The position numbers and the translations under genes are program-made. A DNA stretch of 7,005 nucleotides from Spirochaetia bacterium (GTDB taxonomy: Bacteria; Spirochaetota; Spirochaetia; Treponematales; Breznakiellaceae). Below are positions 1 through 6,330 of the stretch, in pieces; the stretch's first letter is position 1; each line of letters begins with the position of its first letter. Below the pieces are notes generated by a model that saw nothing but the letters and a program-made list of their open reading frames with translations, did no database searches and had not been told where the DNA came from. The DNA is taken from contig BNVA01000107.1 of assembly GCA_025997755.1 (NCBI GenBank), positions 1 to 7,005 of the forward strand, read 5' to 3'.

Positions 1-442
1 CATGTATGTAAGAAGCAATGTACTGATTCGGCTGTGCTTTTATTACTTTAATACGTTTCAAACTCATGTTTTCGCGTATCTTGGTAGCAAGGTCTTTTAC
101 CATACCGTTAAGCTCGTCATTCGGCTCTGTAATTCCCTTATCCAGCACCTTATCCGCGATAATATCGCCTAACGCTATGAATTCCGGGTTACGCGCAACA
201 AAGTCTGTTTCCGTATCAAGCTCAACAAGGGCTGCCGAATTGCCTTTAATTTTTATTGAAACATGCCCCTGATTGGTCGCCCTGTCCGAACGTTTTTCTG
301 CGGCGGCAAGCCCCTTCTCTTTCAGGATTTTAACAGCCTTGTCAAAATCGCCGTTTGTTTCCGTAAGAACATTCTTACACTCTGCCGGACCTACGCCGGT
401 CATATCACGCAGTTTTTTTACATCTGCCGCTGTTATTGCCAT
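1..442 (-). CDS. tsf: Elongation factor Ts, N-terminal part (gene cut by left window edge)
   Basis: EF-Ts is the cytoplasmic nucleotide-exchange factor that regenerates EF-Tu-GTP from EF-Tu-GDP. The minus strand encodes about 147 residues from the ATG at 442 to the window edge; the usual length is roughly 280, so about half is missing. Residues 1-45 (MAITAADVKKLRDMTGVGPA onward) form the UBA-like N-terminal domain with the conserved TG-G---CK--L pattern. Residues 79-85 read TDFVARN, the family signature that contacts EF-Tu. The visible part ends at YIASYIH, the start of the next conserved block. The start is fixed by an AGGAG Shine-Dalgarno (449-453) six bases upstream. That site overlaps the rpsB stop codon, so translation is probably coupled to rpsB in the classic rpsB-tsf operon. 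Identity is clear; only completeness is unknown. Confidence 0.96.
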   Translation of the reverse strand, partial: MAITAADVKKLRDMTGVGPAECKNVLTETNGDFDKAVKILKEKGLAAAEKRSDRATNQGHVSIKIKGNSAALVELDTETDFVARNPEFIALGDIIADKVLDKGITEPNDELNGMVKDLATKIRENMSLKRIKVIKAQPNQYIASYIH

Positions 443-453
443 CTTTTACTCCT
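443..453 (-). promoter_or_regulatory. tsf ribosome binding site overlapping the rpsB stop codon
   Basis: The intercistronic gap is only 9 bases. Read on the minus strand, the rpsB stop TAG is followed directly by GAG, so the AGGAG at 453-449 uses the last two bases of the stop codon. Six bases (TAAAAG) separate it from the tsf ATG. A ribosome terminating on rpsB therefore sits on the tsf initiation site, which suggests translational coupling between S2 and EF-Ts. The overlap is seen directly; the coupling is inferred. Confidence 0.8.
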
Positions 454-1333
454 ATTTCTCATAAACCTTATCAACATCAACGGGAAGATCGTCCTCTTCG
501 ACAGTGCTTTCTATTACAGGCGGCGTTTCAATCTTAGCCTCGTAATGCTCAATATCGATTTCCTTATCTTCCTCTTTTATTGAAGCGTCGGTAATAACAC
601 TTTCAAAATCCTCGTCATCCTCACCGCCGCCTTCCACAATGCGCAGTCCCGCTTCGTTGTCCTCATCTACAACGGCATTTGCTATAATTTGAGTAAACAG
701 CGTAATAGCTCTAATCGCATCATCATTTCCGGGTATAGGATAATCTATACCTTCGGGATTGCAGTTTGTATCAACCACCGCGACTATCGGAATACACATA
801 CGGCGGGCTTCCGCAACGGCAATAGCCTCTTTTCTTGTATCAACAATGAATAGTATACCGGGCAGGTCCTTCATCTCCTTGATACCGCCTAAGTTTTTTT
901 GTAACTTTGCCCTTTCCTTTCCCAATCCGGAAATTTCCTTTTTGGTTAGATTTTCAAAAGTCCCGTCAACTTCCATTTTTTCGAGCTTTTTAAGGCGTAA
1001 TAATGATTTTTTTATAGTTGAAAAATTGGTAAGCATACCGCCAAGCCAGCGGTTGTTCACATAATACATGCCGCAGCGTTCCGCTTCTTTTTGGATCGCC
1101 TGTTGCGCCTGTTTCTTTGTGCCTACAAACAACACCGATTTTTGATCGGCGATAGCCTTGCGTACTGCCGTGTAGGCATCTTTACTTGCCTGAATTGTTT
1201 TTTGCAGATCGATGATGTGAATTCCGTTACGCTCCGCGAATATGTATTTTTTCATACGCGGATCCCAGCGTTTTACCTGATGACCGAAATGCACTCCCGA
1301 TTCAAGCAGGCTCTTCATAGTAACTACTGTCAA
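452..1333 (-). CDS. rpsB: 30S ribosomal protein S2, TTG start, with acidic C-terminal tail
   Basis: S2 binds 16S rRNA between the head and body of the 30S subunit and helps assemble S1 and the mRNA platform. Conserved S2 stretches run through the protein (293 aa, numbered from the TTG): SGVHFGHQ at 12-19, [11 protein letters not shown] at 93-103, TFENLTKKE at 125-133, NLGGIKEM at 147-154, [24 protein letters not shown] at about 186-209. I chose the TTG at 1333 as start because a strong GGAGG (1339-1343) lies 5 bases before it and [14 protein letters not shown] then aligns without gaps to E. coli MATVSMRDMLKAGV. The in-frame ATGs at 1411 and 1345 lack a good ribosome site; the second overlaps the GGAGG itself. 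Residues 223-293 are an acidic tail, about 40% Asp/Glu, making the protein about 50 residues longer than E. coli S2. It is first gene of the rpsB-tsf operon and is preceded by a structured leader. Confidence 0.95.
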   Translation of the reverse strand: MTVVTMKSLLESGVHFGHQVKRWDPRMKKYIFAERNGIHIIDLQKTIQASKDAYTAVRKAIADQKSVLFVGTKKQAQQAIQKEAERCGMYYVNNRWLGGMLTNFSTIKKSLLRLKKLEKMEVDGTFENLTKKEISGLGKERAKLQKNLGGIKEMKDLPGILFIVDTRKEAIAVAEARRMCIPIVAVVDTNCNPEGIDYPIPGNDDAIRAITLFTQIIANAVVDEDNEAGLRIVEGGGEDDEDFESVITDASIKEEDKEIDIEHYEAKIETPPVIESTVEEDDLPVDVDKVYEK

Positions 1334-1444
1334 ATTTTCCTCCATGTTTTTTATCCGGTTACTTGTAAATTGCCGGATAAAACCCTTCGTTATATCTCCT
1401 TGCCGCATCAAAGCGGAAAGGGAAAGTCAGTCTAAAAGACTGCT
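1334..1444 (-). promoter_or_regulatory. Structured 5' leader of rpsB (candidate S2 autoregulatory RNA)
   Basis: The predicted rpsB transcript starts near 1444 and has about 110 untranslated bases with three consecutive hairpins. The first (1428-1442) is CAGTCT-AAA-AGACTG in plus-strand terms, a perfect 6-bp stem. The second (1398-1421) has two 4-bp stems, CCTT/AAGG and CCGC/GCGG, separated by one mismatch and closed by a 6-base loop. The third (1349-1382) is a perfect 10-bp stem, TTTTATCCGG/CCGGATAAAA, with a 14-base loop; it ends 5 bases before the GGAGG site. None is followed by a U tract, so they are not terminators. In E. coli the rpsB leader is an autogenous target of S2; a similar role here is inference from position and structure. 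Confidence 0.55.
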
Positions 1445-1450
1445 GATGCC

Positions 1451-1480
1451 ATATTAGCATTTTATTTAACTCCTTGACAA
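1451..1480 (-). promoter_or_regulatory. Candidate sigma-70-type promoter for rpsB-tsf
   Basis: On the minus strand TTGTCA (1480-1475; 5 of 6 matches to TTGACA) is followed after 18 bases by TAATAT (1456-1451; 4 of 6 matches to TATAAT). The bases just before the -10 box are TGC, an extended -10 (TGn). Transcription would start near 1444, giving the structured rpsB leader. The -35 box overlaps that of the divergent chemoreceptor promoter. Assignment is by consensus only. Confidence 0.5.
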
Positions 1481-1483
1481 GGA
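1471..1483. repeat. Perfect 13-base palindrome TCCTTGACAAGGA shared by two divergent -35 boxes
   Basis: TCCTTG and CAAGGA form perfect 6-base arms around a single central A. The plus-strand TTGACA (1474-1479) and the minus-strand TTGTCA (1475-1480) both lie inside it, so the two promoters share the same -35 surface. It may simply reflect the two overlapping -35 boxes, or be an operator for a dimeric regulator. Confidence 0.6.
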
Positions 1484-1504
1484 CTATGGCAAACGCATTA
1501 AAAT
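1474..1504 (+). promoter_or_regulatory. Candidate sigma-70-type promoter for the chemoreceptor gene
   Basis: A perfect TTGACA (1474-1479) is followed after 19 bases by TAAAAT (1499-1504; 5 of 6 matches). The spacing is longer than the 17-base optimum; a 17-base alternative, ATTAAA at 1497, matches the consensus poorly. Transcription would begin near 1511, leaving about 54 bases of leader. That leader holds a short inverted repeat, GTAAC-N9-GTTAC (1512-1530), and an AAGAGGG ribosome site (1554-1560). I saw no sigma-28 (TAAA-N15-GCCGATAA) promoter, which many motility genes use. Confidence 0.45.
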
Positions 1505-1564
1505 AAACGCGGTAACCACTATATTGTTACTGTATTTTTATAGATAACTCAGAAAGAGGGTATT

Positions 1565-3334
1565 ATGCTTCGTAATTTTTCTATAGGAACCCGAATTGTG
1601 GGAATCATTGTAATTCTATTCATTTCACTGCTGGCTTTAATGGGTGTTGTCTATTTAACGGCGAAATCTGTAGAGATGGCCGGCATTGCCGATGCGCAGG
1701 AAGTTATGATGGAAGGTCAGCGTGATAAGATAAAACTAGGTACGCAGACTATGGCTATTGCTCTGAGTAAGGCACTGGAGGGCGTTACAGATGCCCAAGA
1801 GCAGCATGATATAATTTCATCTTACATAAAAGACTACCGCTTTGAAGCCGATAAATCCGGTTACTATTACACATACAAAAAAACCGTAATCTTTATGCAC
1901 CCAACATTGCCTAAACGGGAAGGCGAGGATTTAGCCAATACTTCCGATGTTAAAGGTGTTTTTTATGTACGCGAGCTGTATGAAAACGCGCAAAAAGGCG
2001 GCGGTTTTGTTAGTTTTACTTTCCCAAAGCCAGGTCCCAATGGAAATATGCAGGACGCTCCTAAATTGGCTTATGTTGAATATATACCGGGTACGGATAT
2101 TTGGATTTCAACCGGTATTTATATTGATAATATTGATGTATACAAAGCCGATATGGAAAAACGCATGTCGGATGCTCTTGATAAACGAATGGTACTTATC
2201 ATGTCTGCCGTTGTACTGCTGTTGTTGATTCTGCTGCCGATTAGTATCTTTATCGTCCGTTCAATAAGCAAGCCGCTAAGGGAAACGATAAAAGTCGCCG
2301 ACTCTATTGCCGCAGGAAATCTTGATACAAAACTAGATGTTACCGGTAAAGATGAGGTTAGCGGGCTGCAAAACGCATTCTTAAAAATGTCGGACAATTT
2401 GCGCAATAGTCTTTTTACAGCAAAAAAGCAAAGCGGCGAAGCAAAGTTAAAAGCCGAGGAAGCGGAAAGGGTAACACAAAAGATAAAAGAGGTAGCAACG
2501 CTTGTCGAAAAAGCGGCGCGTGATGTCGAGGAAACGGTAAATACGATTTCGCAGAACGCCAACGGAGTTAAGTTCGGTAGCCAATCTCAGAGCGACCACA
2601 TTACGGGTATTTTGTCGTCGGTAGAGAATTTAAGTTCCGGAGCAGGAACCATTGCATCCAGCGCCCAATCGGCAGCCGAAAAATCAAAAGAAAGCAACCA
2701 AAAGGTTATGGACAGTATGACCAGCGCCATAGAAACCGGAAAGTCAATGTCCGATCTGCACAGCGCAACCGAAGCTCTTACGGAAAACATCAACAAACTT
2801 GGTGAACAATCTGAAAATATCGGGAAAATAATGGATGTTATAACCGACATTGCAGACCAAATTAACCTTTTGGCTATGAATGCCTCAATTGAGGCTGCCC
2901 ACGCGGGTGAAAGCGGCAAGGGCTTTGCCGTTGTAGCCGGTGAAGTCCGTAAACTGGCGACTAAAACAATGGAAGCGGCAAACGAAGTGGACAGTTCCAT
3001 AGGAAATATGCAGAAACTTGCAAAACTTAACGTTGCCAGCATGAGAAATGCGGTTACCTCAATAATAAAAGTAAGTGAACATTCAAAGAAAAATGTAGAG
3101 TTTCTTACGGAGGCAAAGAGCACGGTCGAAGAAACAATGCTGCAGGTTGAACAAATTGTTCAGGCGGCGGCTCAACAATCGGGATCCAGCGTTGAAGTAC
3201 GCGCGCTTGTGGGAGATGTTTCCGGCATTGCACAGGAAAACAGCTCGCTTGTAAACGAGGTGGACGGTAAATTACGGCTTCTTCTGGGAAAATCCAAGGA
3301 ACTTATGGAGCTTGTTCGCGAGCTAAAGGCATGA
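1565..3334 (+). CDS. Methyl-accepting chemotaxis protein with periplasmic sCache_2-type sensor
   Basis: This is a membrane chemoreceptor that binds a small ligand in the periplasm and controls CheA through CheW. In 589 residues it has TM1 at about 11-33, then a periplasmic single-Cache domain (about 45-190) with the family marks YYYTYKK (100-106), [13 protein letters not shown] (111-123), GGGFVSFTF (145-153) and WISTGIYID (180-188). TM2 lies at about 209-231, a HAMP linker at about 231-284, and the coiled-coil signalling domain at about 300-580. Its hairpin tip is [21 protein letters not shown] (about 429-449), followed by [15 protein letters not shown]. The tip has His where E. coli receptors have Arg in EAARAGE. 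The C-terminus (MELVRELKA) has no CheR/CheB-tethering pentapeptide, so adaptation enzymes must act directly or via other receptors. Related Cache domains often bind small organic acids, but the ligand cannot be read here. The ATG follows AGAGGG by 4 bases. Confidence 0.95.
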   Translation: MLRNFSIGTRIVGIIVILFISLLALMGVVYLTAKSVEMAGIADAQEVMMEGQRDKIKLGTQTMAIALSKALEGVTDAQEQHDIISSYIKDYRFEADKSGYYYTYKKTVIFMHPTLPKREGEDLANTSDVKGVFYVRELYENAQKGGGFVSFTFPKPGPNGNMQDAPKLAYVEYIPGTDIWISTGIYIDNIDVYKADMEKRMSDALDKRMVLIMSAVVLLLLILLPISIFIVRSISKPLRETIKVADSIAAGNLDTKLDVTGKDEVSGLQNAFLKMSDNLRNSLFTAKKQSGEAKLKAEEAERVTQKIKEVATLVEKAARDVEETVNTISQNANGVKFGSQSQSDHITGILSSVENLSSGAGTIASSAQSAAEKSKESNQKVMDSMTSAIETGKSMSDLHSATEALTENINKLGEQSENIGKIMDVITDIADQINLLAMNASIEAAHAGESGKGFAVVAGEVRKLATKTMEAANEVDSSIGNMQKLAKLNVASMRNAVTSIIKVSEHSKKNVEFLTEAKSTVEETMLQVEQIVQAAAQQSGSSVEVRALVGDVSGIAQENSSLVNEVDGKLRLLLGKSKELMELVRELKA

Positions 3335-3339
3335 TTTTT

Positions 3340-3360
3340 ATGACACAATTAAAACCATGA
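3340..3360 (+). other. Six-codon reading frame overlapping the methyltransferase start (ATGA)
   Basis: ATG at 3340 opens a frame encoding MTQLKP that stops with TGA at 3358-3360. That stop overlaps the methyltransferase ATG (3357-3359) in an ATGA arrangement. It begins 6 bases after the chemoreceptor stop and has no strong ribosome site of its own. It could help re-initiation at a gene that lacks a Shine-Dalgarno, or be chance. Confidence 0.25.
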
Positions 3361-4619
3361 TAGCATTAGCATTATGCGGCGGCGGAATAGAAAAGGTACT
3401 TTCCAATGAATTACGAAAACTAAACGAACAATTCACAGGAAAATTCAAAATACTTGATACGGGTTTCGGAAGAGTACGTTTTGAAACAGATTTGTACGGC
3501 ATTTACTGTGCGCTTATTGCCCTGCGTACCGCAGACAGGATTTTTTTGGAGGCAGGTTTTTTCCCCGCTTCAAATTTTGACGAGCTTTTTGAAGGCGCAA
3601 AAAACATTTGCTGGGAAGATTTTATTCACGACAACAAAACTGTAGTTATCGACAAGGTACGCTGTAACCATTCACAGTTGGCATCGGAGAGAAGCGTACA
3701 ATCCGTTGTTCATAAGGCTATAGCGGACAGGCTTTGTTCCGCATATAAAAAAGACCGGCTTCCTGAAGGCGGGGAATTTGAAACGATCCGTGTTTATATC
3801 GAAAAAGACACTGCGCGTATTTTACTCGACATCTGCGGCAAACCTCTTTTTAAACGAGGTTACCGTATAGAAGGAGGAATTGCGCCGTTACGCGAAACAA
3901 CTGCGTCGGCTCTTTTTTTTCTTGCGGGCTGGCGCAGAAAATATCAACTGTACGATCCTTTTTGCGGATCGGGAACCATCCCTATAGAAGCGGCTCTTTA
4001 TGCATGGAATATCGCGCCTGGACTTGGAAGAAAATTTGTAATCTCCGGATTATGTATTGCCGATGATGAAATAGAAAAAAATGTCCGCAGAACATTATCG
4101 GAAAAAATTGATTTTTCGTATAATGTTAATATATTTGCCAGTGACAACGACAATAACAATATTGAAAACGCAAAAGCAAATTTAAAACGTGCCGTCGCTA
4201 TAGCGAATGTAAAAAATGATCATCCCTTACAAGGCATAAAATTTTGGAAATTAGATGCAGCAAATGCAAAATCAAACAGTGATTATGGTTTTGTTATATG
4301 CAATCCGCCTTATGGAAAAAGATTAGGCGATACGGAAACAGCCGAACAGGGTTACCGTGAAATGTCTATTCTACGAAATAATTTTCCGGGCTGGAAACTT
4401 GCCGTAATAAGCGATCATTCCGGATTTGAATCATTTTTTGGAGCAAAAGCCGACCGCTGCAGGGAACTCACAAACGGCGCAATCAATTGTTTTTTCTATG
4501 AATATGAAACTGAACTTCCCGGCAAGACAGAAAATTTAGAAAATATGAATGTCGGCGGCAATAAACCGCTAAAAAATAAAATACCGGTAACTACAAATAA
4601 GACAGAATGGACATGGTAG
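3357..4619 (+). CDS. THUMP-domain class I SAM-dependent RNA methyltransferase, RlmL/YpsC family
   Basis: This is probably a 23S rRNA N2-guanine methyltransferase, by analogy with the N-terminal half of E. coli RlmL (m2G2445) and with B. subtilis YpsC. Of its 420 residues, about 1-80 match the family N-terminus (ALCGGGIEKVLSNELRKL at 4-22; LRTADRIFLEAGF at 56-68; NFDELFEGAKNICWEDF at 73-89). A THUMP RNA-binding region follows to about 165, then RGYR (167-170). The Rossmann methyltransferase fold has DPFCGSGT (200-207, SAM binding), ASDND (261-265) and the catalytic NPPYGKR (316-322), typical of amino-group methylation. The last 35 or so residues (from about 386) are a polar tail beyond the core fold. 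It lies 22 bases after the chemoreceptor and probably shares its transcript. No Shine-Dalgarno is visible before the ATG; a six-codon reading frame overlaps it. The exact target base is unproven. Confidence 0.88.
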   Translation: MIALALCGGGIEKVLSNELRKLNEQFTGKFKILDTGFGRVRFETDLYGIYCALIALRTADRIFLEAGFFPASNFDELFEGAKNICWEDFIHDNKTVVIDKVRCNHSQLASERSVQSVVHKAIADRLCSAYKKDRLPEGGEFETIRVYIEKDTARILLDICGKPLFKRGYRIEGGIAPLRETTASALFFLAGWRRKYQLYDPFCGSGTIPIEAALYAWNIAPGLGRKFVISGLCIADDEIEKNVRRTLSEKIDFSYNVNIFASDNDNNNIENAKANLKRAVAIANVKNDHPLQGIKFWKLDAANAKSNSDYGFVICNPPYGKRLGDTETAEQGYREMSILRNNFPGWKLAVISDHSGFESFFGAKADRCRELTNGAINCFFYEYETELPGKTENLENMNVGGNKPLKNKIPVTTNKTEWTW

Positions 4620-6281
4620 TTAGATCATGTGAGACATGGAGCTTGATATACTGTAACAATAATCGCCAAGACGTTCTATTCTTCTGACTAAATCTATAAA
4701 CAATAATTCTGTTTTTACATTCGCGCCTTCTTCAATACGTTTGCGTCCAAGTTTTCGCAGTTTATTCCGTAAAAGATCAATTTCTTCTTCAATGCTTTTT
4801 GCGTATTGAGTTTCTTCTCTATTTAATTTGCCGCCCAGATGATCTTTAACAAACGACAGAAAACCGGAAACCAGTTTCATATACGGGTCTAACGCCAGCA
4901 TCTCTTTATTTTTAAAAATTTGTTTCTTTTTTACGCTGCGTTCCAACAGTAAACTTATGCTAAAGCAGTCATCCGTCATGTCTTCAAGGTCTGCAATGAC
5001 ACGAAGCATAAGCATAACATTATGCTCAGACCTTCTATTCAACTGACTTCGGGTACATTCCATAAGGTAACGCGTCAATTCTTCCCGCATCTCGTCGGCA
5101 TAATTCTCTTTGCTGTTTAGTTCCTTAGTTAGATTTGTTACATAGTCTTCCGTTAAGGATTGCAGCGCCATTCGCAGCGATTCATACATTTCAAATACAA
5201 GCCCTGCCATGCTGCTTATTTCATTCTTTGCCCGCAGTATGCTAAGTTCCGGCGTATCACGTATTGTCCCGCTTACATAAGAAAACTTATAAACTTTTTT
5301 TACTTCAACCGCGCTGTCATTATCTTTAATCAAAAAACAAACTAAAGCGGAAAATGGTTTTACAAACGGAAAGAAGATTATTGTATTCAAAATATTAAAT
5401 ACCGTATGAAACATCGCAATGTGTGTTGTTATCGCGTCATCTATTTTTCCGGGTGTTATTATGTCAACAAGTTTTATAAGCGGGTTAAAAAATATCATTG
5501 CGAGTACAGCGCCTATTACATTAAAGAGAACATGTACCAATGCCGCGCGTCTTGCGTTAGTCTTTGTACCGATTGCGCCTAAGACGGCATCTATTGTTGT
5601 ACCGATATTCGCGCCCAGTATCATTGCCGCCGAAATTCTAAAGTCTATGATATTGCTGTACGCCATAGTAATGACTATGGCTGTGGACGCGCTTGATGAA
5701 TGAATTGTAAGGGTGATAACCAGACCTATACCGATCGCCGTCAGTATAGAAAGAAAGCTGTTTTTATCTATATTTTGCAAAAATAAAAGATCGTCGGCGT
5801 TAATACCGGGCATTGATTTTGTAAGAAAATCCAGTCCCAAAAACAGAAGCCCAAAACCCAAAATTGCGTTTCCTAACTCCTGATACTTCCATTTAACAAC
5901 CCTGGCTAGAAAACCCAATCCTATGGCGGGCAGGGCTAATTTAGAAATATTTATACTAAAACCTATTAACGAGACAATCCAAGCGGTTATTGTTGTGCCT
6001 ATGTTTGCGCCCATAATAACGCCTATCGCCTGAGTAAGCGTTAAGATTCCCGCGTTCACAAAAGACACAACCATTACCGTCGTAGCGCTGGAGGACTGTA
6101 TTATCGCGGTAATGCCAACTCCGGTAAGGACAGCCGTAAGCCTGTTTCCGGTCATAAAGCCTAAAACACGCTGCAGCCGGTCGCCCGCCCCTTGTTGTAT
6201 GCCGTCGCCCATGACTTTCATGCCGTAAAGGAAAAGTCCTAAGCTGCCCGCGATTTTTAACAGAATCCCTACAATTACCAT
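4620..6281 (-). CDS. Na+/phosphate cotransporter family protein with C-terminal PhoU-like domain
   Basis: This inner-membrane protein of the NptA/YjbB type moves inorganic phosphate with Na+. Of 553 residues, about 1-315 form the transport domain with the family's internal duplication: QSSSATT (62-68) with GANIGTT (91-97), then HSSSAST (194-200) with GANIGTT (223-229). The second repeat has His in place of the usual Gln of QSSS. Hydrophobic segments run through both halves. Residues about 340-550 are soluble and helical and resemble PhoU, with two acidic helix motifs, DLEDMTDDC (431-439) and RRIERLGDYC (533-542), like the PhoU metal-binding repeats. This domain may sense or restrain phosphate flux. 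The start MVIVGILLKIAGSLGLFLYGMK fits the family N-terminus, though no Shine-Dalgarno precedes it. It lies 49 bases downstream of a PAP2-like gene and its stop abuts that of the convergent methyltransferase. Transport direction (uptake or efflux) cannot be decided from sequence. Confidence 0.92.
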   Translation of the reverse strand: MVIVGILLKIAGSLGLFLYGMKVMGDGIQQGAGDRLQRVLGFMTGNRLTAVLTGVGITAIIQSSSATTVMVVSFVNAGILTLTQAIGVIMGANIGTTITAWIVSLIGFSINISKLALPAIGLGFLARVVKWKYQELGNAILGFGLLFLGLDFLTKSMPGINADDLLFLQNIDKNSFLSILTAIGIGLVITLTIHSSSASTAIVITMAYSNIIDFRISAAMILGANIGTTIDAVLGAIGTKTNARRAALVHVLFNVIGAVLAMIFFNPLIKLVDIITPGKIDDAITTHIAMFHTVFNILNTIIFFPFVKPFSALVCFLIKDNDSAVEVKKVYKFSYVSGTIRDTPELSILRAKNEISSMAGLVFEMYESLRMALQSLTEDYVTNLTKELNSKENYADEMREELTRYLMECTRSQLNRRSEHNVMLMLRVIADLEDMTDDCFSISLLLERSVKKKQIFKNKEMLALDPYMKLVSGFLSFVKDHLGGKLNREETQYAKSIEEEIDLLRNKLRKLGRKRIEEGANVKTELLFIDLVRRIERLGDYCYSISSSMSHMI

Positions 6282-6291
6282 CTTGATTTAC

Positions 6292-6320
6292 ATTTTAATT
6301 GAATTTAATTGCAGAAACAA
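6292..6320 (-). promoter_or_regulatory. Candidate promoter with phased direct repeats, giving a near-leaderless cotransporter mRNA
   Basis: On the minus strand TTGTTT (6320-6315) and TAAAAT (6297-6292) are separated by 17 bases. Transcription would start only about 4-5 bases before the ATG at 6281, which would fit the absence of a Shine-Dalgarno. The spacer and -10 hold two identical copies of CAATTAAA (6311-6304 and 6301-6294) with a 10-base period, one helical turn, as expected for a tandem regulator site. The DNA is AT-rich, so chance matches are easy, and the gene could instead be read from the upstream gene's transcript. Confidence 0.35.
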
Positions 6321-6330
6321 GATAAAATTT

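Noticed and set aside
1349..1382. The 10-bp inverted repeat as a Rho-independent terminator
   Set aside because: The stem has four A-U pairs at its base, a long 14-base loop, and no U tract after it on either strand.
1334..1411. In-frame ATGs at 1411 and 1345 as the rpsB start
   Set aside because: Neither has a suitable ribosome site, the added residues have no counterpart in S2, and the stretch carries the leader hairpins. An AAGGAG at 1401-1396 is followed by no acceptable start codon.
1484..1564. Sigma-28 (FliA-type) promoter for the chemoreceptor
   Set aside because: TAAA runs are present but no GCCGATAA-like -10 box is found at the required distance.
2119..3123. Long antisense open frames across the chemoreceptor gene (and similar frames opposite rpsB and the cotransporter)
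   Set aside because: They lie wholly inside clearly coding genes on the other strand and show low-complexity composition typical of shadow frames, with no family resemblance.
4626..4638. CATGTGAGACATG hairpin as a terminator for the convergent genes
   Set aside because: The stem is only 5 bp, it lies inside the cotransporter coding sequence, and no U tract follows in either direction.
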